NCBI GenBank assembly: GCA_017942165.1
Contig: JAGKSB010000007.1
Location: forward strand, 1-64,000
Length of the DNA stretch: 64,000 nucleotides
DNA from: Rhinopithecimicrobium faecis
GTDB taxonomy: Bacteria > Bacteroidota > Bacteroidia > Sphingobacteriales > Sphingobacteriaceae
Reading direction: 5' to 3'
This document shows positions 59,876 through 64,000 of this stretch, one piece after another (the stretch's first letter is position 1; every line of letters starts with the position of its first letter). The notes under the pieces were generated by a model. That model was not told the origin of the DNA. It made no database searches and saw only the letters and a program-made list of their open reading frames with translations. The translations under genes were made by a program, and so were the position numbers.

Positions 59876-60385
59876 CTAATAGGTCTCACTATAGGGAGGA
59901 ATTCCCGTTTGTAAGTCTTCTTCCGCAGGAGTTAGAGGCTTCAATTTCTTTCTTTTCTTAGGCTTAATAAAATCGGTAACTTTTGAAATAAGCCCTGTTA
60001 ATTTATCTTGGCTAACCTGTCCCGCAGCCCGTTCCGAAAGCACTGTGACAAGTAATCTTTTAACAATTCCTGCACGCTTTAGAAAGAATTTATTCATCAC
60101 AAATGGAAGGCCTACACGCATGACTTTCGTCAGCCAATCCGAAGATGCTACAGACTCCGATGTACCCAGGGACTTTCCAAAATTGCCCATAATACCCTCC
60201 ACCAAATTAACCCCTGGAATACTAGATTTTATAGAATTAAATATGCGCTTCGGAGCATCCAACTTATGGTTGAACAATCGGTACTGATCATTTAAATAAT
60301 TTTCTTGCTGCCCTTTTAAAACTTTTAAACGCGCAATTTCTGCTTGCAATTCTGCAATATTATTTATCCTGCTGTGTTTCTTCAT
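59876..60385 (-). CDS. Hypothetical protein downstream of a holin-like gene
   Basis: I do not recognise a named family for this 169-residue protein. It starts with a coiled-coil-like helix (INNIAELQAEIARLKVLKGQQENYLNDQYRLFNHKL). An amphipathic region follows with SIPGVNLVEGIMGNFGKSLG and a weakly hydrophobic middle (VGLPFVMNKFFLKRAGIV). The C-terminus is basic then acidic (KPKKRKKLKPLTPAEED). Its start overlaps the end of the holin-like gene by 26 nt. With that gene and the YtxH gene it forms a small envelope-stress-like group. Confidence 0.75.
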   Translation of the reverse strand: MKKHSRINNIAELQAEIARLKVLKGQQENYLNDQYRLFNHKLDAPKRIFNSIKSSIPGVNLVEGIMGNFGKSLGTSESVASSDWLTKVMRVGLPFVMNKFFLKRAGIVKRLLVTVLSERAAGQVSQDKLTGLISKVTDFIKPKKRKKLKPLTPAEEDLQTGIPPYSETY

Positions 60386-60770
60386 CTTTCTTTTCTACCT
60401 TATCGCTATCTTCTGACTCATCATTCCATTTACGCAAAAATCGGCGAATGGAGAGGTCCATAAATTTGCGCTCTATTTTCTCCTCGAAAATGGAAATAAC
60501 AATAATTATCACTAAGAATATACCCGCAGTTGCTAAGAATCCTAAAGAATAGCTTCCTAGTACTTCTCCTAAATAAAATCCGAGTGCCAAGCATAAAAAG
60601 AATATTATAAAGAGCACAAAAATCAATTTCGTAGCGTCAACTATTAAACTCCCCGCAAGGCGTGAAGAACGTTCAATGGTCTTGAGACGAATTAACTTTA
60701 ATTGAGAATCTATATATTCCTTGCTCTTCTGTATAGTACCACTAAATGAGAATTTTTCTTCTTCTTCCAT
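60360..60770 (-). CDS. Putative Actinobacterial-Holin-X / phage holin-like membrane protein
   Basis: The protein has 136 residues. A charged N-terminus (SKEYIDSQLKLIRLKTIERSSRLAG) is followed by two long hydrophobic helices (LIFVLFIIFFLCLALGFYLGEVLG and GFLATAGIFLVIIIVISIFE) and an acidic tail. The layout fits the 'phage holin family' (Phage_holin_3_6) proteins that Bacteroidota keep next to YtxH genes. No lysis gene is near, so a phage role is unlikely. It overlaps the following gene. Confidence 0.8.
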   Translation of the reverse strand: MEEEEKFSFSGTIQKSKEYIDSQLKLIRLKTIERSSRLAGSLIVDATKLIFVLFIIFFLCLALGFYLGEVLGSYSLGFLATAGIFLVIIIVISIFEEKIERKFMDLSIRRFLRKWNDESEDSDKVEKKDEETQQDK

Positions 60771-60786
60771 GCATCTTTTATGTTAT

Positions 60787-60813
60787 CAAAACCTGAGTAG
60801 CAAGCTACTCAGG
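60787..60813 (-). terminator. Weak terminator between the YtxH and holin-like genes
   Basis: The stem CCTGAGTAGC/GCTACTCAGG is followed on the minus strand by UUUUGAUA. It lies 28 nt after the YtxH stop and could attenuate downstream expression. Confidence 0.6.
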
Positions 60814-60841
60814 CCGAGTGTATATTGGCTATCTTAAAAGC

Positions 60842-61111
60842 TTATGCATGCTCTGTAATCTCATCGTCGATAAACTCTTCTGCTTTACCGACTTTGGTTT
60901 TGATCGTTGCTAAAACTTTCTCTTTTAAGTCATTAATTTGATCCACCTGATCTTCAGCACGCTCTTTGATGGCATCTTTCAAATCCGCTAATGAATCGTT
61001 TAATTTATCACGCGTCTCTGAACCTTTTTCTGGCGCAAATAAAATTCCTAATGCAGCTCCAGCCGCTAATCCTGCTAATAATGCAATAACTACTTTTGAA
61101 TTATCATTCAT
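60842..61111 (-). CDS. YtxH-domain protein
   Basis: This 89-residue protein has one N-terminal glycine-rich helix (VVIALLAGLAAGAALGILFAPEKGSETR), the YtxH signature, and a long charged helix (about 35-85). YtxH proteins are membrane-anchored and stress-induced in several phyla. The molecular role is unknown. It is the first gene of the group with the holin-like and 169-residue proteins. Confidence 0.9.
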   Translation of the reverse strand: MNDNSKVVIALLAGLAAGAALGILFAPEKGSETRDKLNDSLADLKDAIKERAEDQVDQINDLKEKVLATIKTKVGKAEEFIDDEITEHA

Positions 61112-61323
61112 CTTATTGATTTTTAATTAAATACTTGATTCATTACCAGAAGATTTCTGCATGACCTTCTTTTTTATAACAACTAATCTAGCAAATCGTT
61201 TGCCAAAGAAGCTGAAATAATACTTTTTTAAAAGTTCTACAGAATCCTCATTTATGTATAATATACTGATTTCTATGAAATGTACAAAGATTTTTGCGCG
61301 AAAGAATAAAAATTAGATGCCCC

Positions 61324-61331
61324 TACTTTTG
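61324..61331 (+). promoter_or_regulatory. -7 box of comM
   Basis: TACTTTTG matches TAnnTTTG exactly and lies in the small dyad CCTAC-TTTT-GTAGG. The leader to the ATG at 61391 would be about 56 nt. Confidence 0.45.
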
Positions 61332-61390
61332 TAGGACGAACTTTTATAAATTTCAACAGTGATACACCCTGTAGCCGTAATTATAAAATC

Positions 61391-62938
61391 ATGAGCATTC
61401 TTATCAAAACTTATGCCGCCGCAGTCGCAGGCATACAAGCATCTCTGGTCACTATAGAAGTAAATATTGTTCCTGGCCTACACTATTATATTGTTGGTCT
61501 ACCGGACTCCGCTGTAAAAGAAAGTCTCCTACGAATTGAAAGCGCAATTACCTCTTCCGGCTACTTTATGCCGCGCCAAAAGATTGTCGTTAATATGGCC
61601 CCCGCGAATATCCGTAAAGCTGGTACGGCCTATGACCTGCCGATAGCCATCGCCATCTTAGCTTCCTCGGGACAACTTCCTATGGACTCCCTAAAAGAGT
61701 ATATGATGGTGGGCGAGCTCTCCCTAGATGGGCAGGTAAATGCCATACGTGGGGCCCTTTCGATAGCTATCCAAGCTGAGAAAGAAAAATTTAAAGGACT
61801 AATTGTCCCAAAAATAAATATTAAGGAAGTTGCCATCCTCAAAAATGTCGCCTGCTACGGAATTAGCACCTTAAAGGAGCTCTGTGATTTCCTTTCCGGC
61901 AGACAACTTATTAAACAAACATATATCGATATAGAAAAGGAATTCTTGAAAATAGAAGACAGCAGTACAACAGATTTTGCGGATGTAAAAGGCCAGAATT
62001 ATATTAAACGTGCCCTAGAAATAGCTGCAGCTGGAGCTCATCATATGCTGCTAATTGGCCCTCCGGGTGCCGGAAAAACACTGCTTGCCAAAGCATTGCC
62101 ATCCATCTTACCGCCCCTATCTATTGCTGAATCTATCGAGACAACAAAAATACATTCTATTGCAGGCCTTCTAAAAGCGGGTCAAACGCTCTTAATTGCA
62201 CGCCCTTTTAGAGCGCCACATCATGGTATTTCTGATGTCGCCCTCATCGGAGGAGGCAGCAACCCCCAGCCGGGAGAGATTTCCCTCGCTCATCATGGCG
62301 TACTGTTCTTGGATGAACTTCCAGAATTTAAGTCCGCAGCCCTAGAAGTATTAAGACAGCCCCTGGAAAATAGAGAAATTACAATTTCCCGTGCTAAGTC
62401 AACGGTGCAGTATCCTGCCTCAGTATTGCTTATCGCCGCCATGAACCCTTGTCCATGTGGTTATTTTAACCACCCCCAGAAGGTATGCGTTTGTGGTGCA
62501 CAGTTAGTGCATAGATATCTTAATAAGATATCCGGCCCCTTATTAGATCGTATAGATTTACATATCGAAGTGATTGCGGTACCTTTCAATGACCTTATCG
62601 AGCAGGAGATGCCCGAAAAAAGCAACAGCATCCGTCAGCGTGTAATTCGCGTACGCATGCTGCAGCAGGAACGTTTTAAAAACTTCCCCAATATTTATAC
62701 GAATGCACAGATGACACAGCAGATGCTGCAGCAGTTCTGTAAACTTGACAACAATAGTTTGGCGCTACTCAAAGATGCTATGGCTAAACTCTCCCTATCT
62801 GCTAGAGCCTATAGCCGAATTTTAAAAGTCGCACGCACCATCGCAGACATGGAAGCTTCCCCAACTATTCAGCAATCCCATATCGCTGAAGCCATTCATT
62901 ACCGCAGCCTAGATCGCGCAAATTGGGCCTATTCCTAA
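61391..62938 (+). CDS. comM: YifB/ComM family Mg-chelatase-like AAA+ ATPase
   Basis: The protein has 515 residues. An N-terminal Lon-S16-like domain (about 1-170, VPGLHYYIVGLPDSAVKESLLRIESAI) is followed by an AAA+ domain with Walker A GPPGAGKTLLAKAL and Walker B GVLFLDELPEF. MNPCPCGYF is the zinc-finger-like signature, and a C-terminal helical domain completes it. In other bacteria ComM is a helicase that extends recombination during transformation. Its stop overlaps the convergent rhomboid gene by 4 nt. Confidence 0.95.
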   Translation: MSILIKTYAAAVAGIQASLVTIEVNIVPGLHYYIVGLPDSAVKESLLRIESAITSSGYFMPRQKIVVNMAPANIRKAGTAYDLPIAIAILASSGQLPMDSLKEYMMVGELSLDGQVNAIRGALSIAIQAEKEKFKGLIVPKINIKEVAILKNVACYGISTLKELCDFLSGRQLIKQTYIDIEKEFLKIEDSSTTDFADVKGQNYIKRALEIAAAGAHHMLLIGPPGAGKTLLAKALPSILPPLSIAESIETTKIHSIAGLLKAGQTLLIARPFRAPHHGISDVALIGGGSNPQPGEISLAHHGVLFLDELPEFKSAALEVLRQPLENREITISRAKSTVQYPASVLLIAAMNPCPCGYFNHPQKVCVCGAQLVHRYLNKISGPLLDRIDLHIEVIAVPFNDLIEQEMPEKSNSIRQRVIRVRMLQQERFKNFPNIYTNAQMTQQMLQQFCKLDNNSLALLKDAMAKLSLSARAYSRILKVARTIADMEASPTIQQSHIAEAIHYRSLDRANWAYS

Positions 62939-63561
62939 ATAAATTGACCTATAAAGTGCGTTAAGATCCAAGGATAGAGTAATAAGGTCAACAGCATCCC
63001 TGCAATCGCTCCAAATAGATGTGCATCATGATTGATACCATCCGACGAGCGCTTTGAAGCCCATACACTATAGCCTATAAATAGGATCCCAAATAACCAT
63101 GCTGGCATAGGAATAACCATAAAAATGCCTAACATCATCTTGGGATCGAAAAGGATATAGGAAAATAATACCGCACAGATCGCCCCTGATGCTCCTAAGG
63201 AGGCATAGGACTTATTATTTTTATGCCTTATAATCGTAGGTATATCTGAGAGCACTAGGCTTAATAAATAGATTAAAGCAAATTGTAGATGGCCCCAGCT
63301 ACTCAATTCTGCCAAGAGTCGCTCTAAGCCAAAACCAAAGTAAAAGAAGGTCATCATATTAAACAACAGATGGCCCCAGTCTTTATGAATTAACCCCGAA
63401 GTGAAAACCGTAAATAACTGCTGCTTGCGCGCTATGGCATAGGGATAGAGCATAAATTTTCCATATAAACTAGGATTGGAAAATGTATAGATACTCGTTG
63501 CAATCGTAAGTGCAAAGATTAAGGAAGCTACAGGCGTAAAAAGTAAGTATTGTTGAATCAT
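62935..63561 (-). CDS. Rhomboid-family intramembrane serine protease
   Basis: This 208-residue membrane protein has about six helices. The catalytic pair appears as Ser in LGASGAIC (GASG motif) and His in NHDAHLFGAIAGML. The L1 loop HKDWGHLLFNMMTFFYFG also fits. It cleaves membrane-embedded substrates that cannot be predicted from sequence. It lies 19 nt after the LUD-domain gene on the same strand. Confidence 0.92.
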   Translation of the reverse strand: MIQQYLLFTPVASLIFALTIATSIYTFSNPSLYGKFMLYPYAIARKQQLFTVFTSGLIHKDWGHLLFNMMTFFYFGFGLERLLAELSSWGHLQFALIYLLSLVLSDIPTIIRHKNNKSYASLGASGAICAVLFSYILFDPKMMLGIFMVIPMPAWLFGILFIGYSVWASKRSSDGINHDAHLFGAIAGMLLTLLLYPWILTHFIGQFI

Positions 63562-63580
63562 TATAATGAATAGAAAATTA

Positions 63581-64000
63581 TTAAAAACGGTCCTCTAAAA
63601 GAAAGACATAAAGTGACTTTGGCCCATGAGCCCCCATCACCAACTCTTTCTCGATATCGGCTGTACGACTAGGTCCTGTGATAGTAGACAATAAAGAAGG
63701 AATATGTCCCTGATAACGACGTTCCACAAAGGCTAAAGCATCCTTTAAGTCCATCACCATCTGAGAGGCCTTAGCAATGACAATATGCACAGGCGCATAA
63801 GCTGAAAGACGTCGCCCCGAGGCATTACCCGAGCTAATCATCACAGAACCATTTCGTGCAATAAGCACCTCGCAGGATGTAATGCCCGCATCAGCCTGTT
63901 CGAATTCATCTTCCGATATCCTTAATGGAAAGCCGTAGCGACCCAAGATATTTTGAATACCCTTCTCCCAAGCATAGATATGTTTAAGCTTACGCTCTTC
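63581..64000 (-). CDS. LUD-domain (LutC/YkgG-like) protein, 5' end outside the window
   Basis: The frame is open to the right edge, so the gene is truncated here. A TTG at 63946 is not its true start, since the upstream codons (EERKLKHIYAWEKGIQNI) continue the domain. The C-terminal LUD signature is TGPSRTADIEKELVMGAHGPKSLYVFLL, preceded by CEVLIARNGSVMISSG. LutC-type proteins take part in lactate utilization or related redox steps. Whether lutA and lutB are adjacent cannot be seen. Confidence 0.88.
   Translation of the reverse strand, partial: EERKLKHIYAWEKGIQNILGRYGFPLRISEDEFEQADAGITSCEVLIARNGSVMISSGNASGRRLSAYAPVHIVIAKASQMVMDLKDALAFVERRYQGHIPSLLSTITGPSRTADIEKELVMGAHGPKSLYVFLLEDRF

Noticed and set aside
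60360..60770. Prophage remnant indicated by the holin-like protein
   Set aside because: No other phage gene lies in the window, and the YtxH/holin-like pairing fits a chromosomal group.

Overview
The window reads as a chromosome segment of a Bacteroidota bacterium, most like Sphingobacteriaceae (Sphingobacterium or Pedobacter type). This rests on three SusC/SusD pairs, DUF4270 and Porin_10 proteins, an SDR-type threonine dehydrogenase, many genes preceded by the Bacteroidota -7 box TAnnTTTG, and low-GC intergenic DNA. The genus is an inference. I see no insertion sequence, phage, CRISPR array or rRNA.

Layout. Bases 1-494 hold three tandem tRNA-Val genes. Bases 642-3492 encode a porin and a purine nucleoside phosphorylase. 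Bases 3575-30483, all on the minus strand, form a 27-kb glycan-scavenging locus. In transcription order it encodes a GHL10 lipoprotein, SusC3/SusD3, a zinc amidase, SusC2/SusD2, a NamZ (GH171) exo-muramidase, SusC1/SusD1, a metallophosphoesterase-PQQ protein, a GH9 enzyme, a NodB-type deacetylase, MurQ and a sodium/solute symporter. Bases 30585-41055 carry mostly housekeeping genes (a 44-codon gene, ridA, rarD, a degenerate MBL lipoprotein, recG, hflX, lipB, an MBL hydrolase, sdaA) and a second GHL10 gene. Bases 41116-48780 carry a NagZ-like GH3, a TetR regulator, pncA with a two-component system, and DUF4270 and kelch lipoproteins. Bases 48877-64000 carry asd, a threonine dehydrogenase, yebC, a repeat protein, a DeoR regulator, a small surface-polysaccharide group, trhO, trmB, a YtxH/holin-like stress group, comM, a rhomboid protease and the end of a LUD-domain gene.

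How it fits together. Amidase, NamZ, NagZ-like GH3, MurQ and a transporter are the functions that Bacillus subtilis uses to strip peptides from peptidoglycan, remove GlcNAc and MurNAc from chain ends, import MurNAc and convert MurNAc-6P to GlcNAc-6P. Here they sit with three SusCD importers, so the large locus is best read as a peptidoglycan or amino-sugar utilization locus. No MurNAc kinase is visible, so one would have to lie elsewhere.

The most notable structural signals are: (1) a canonical A-AAA-AAG slippery heptamer directly before the GH9 stop, leading in the -1 frame into the deacetylase; (2) a repeated SusCD, terminator, hydrolase order in which two hydrolase start codons lie only 8-13 nt past a terminator; (3) operator-like perfect dyads at the promoters of the phosphorylase and of asd. 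Functions are inferred from motifs read by eye; no database search was possible.
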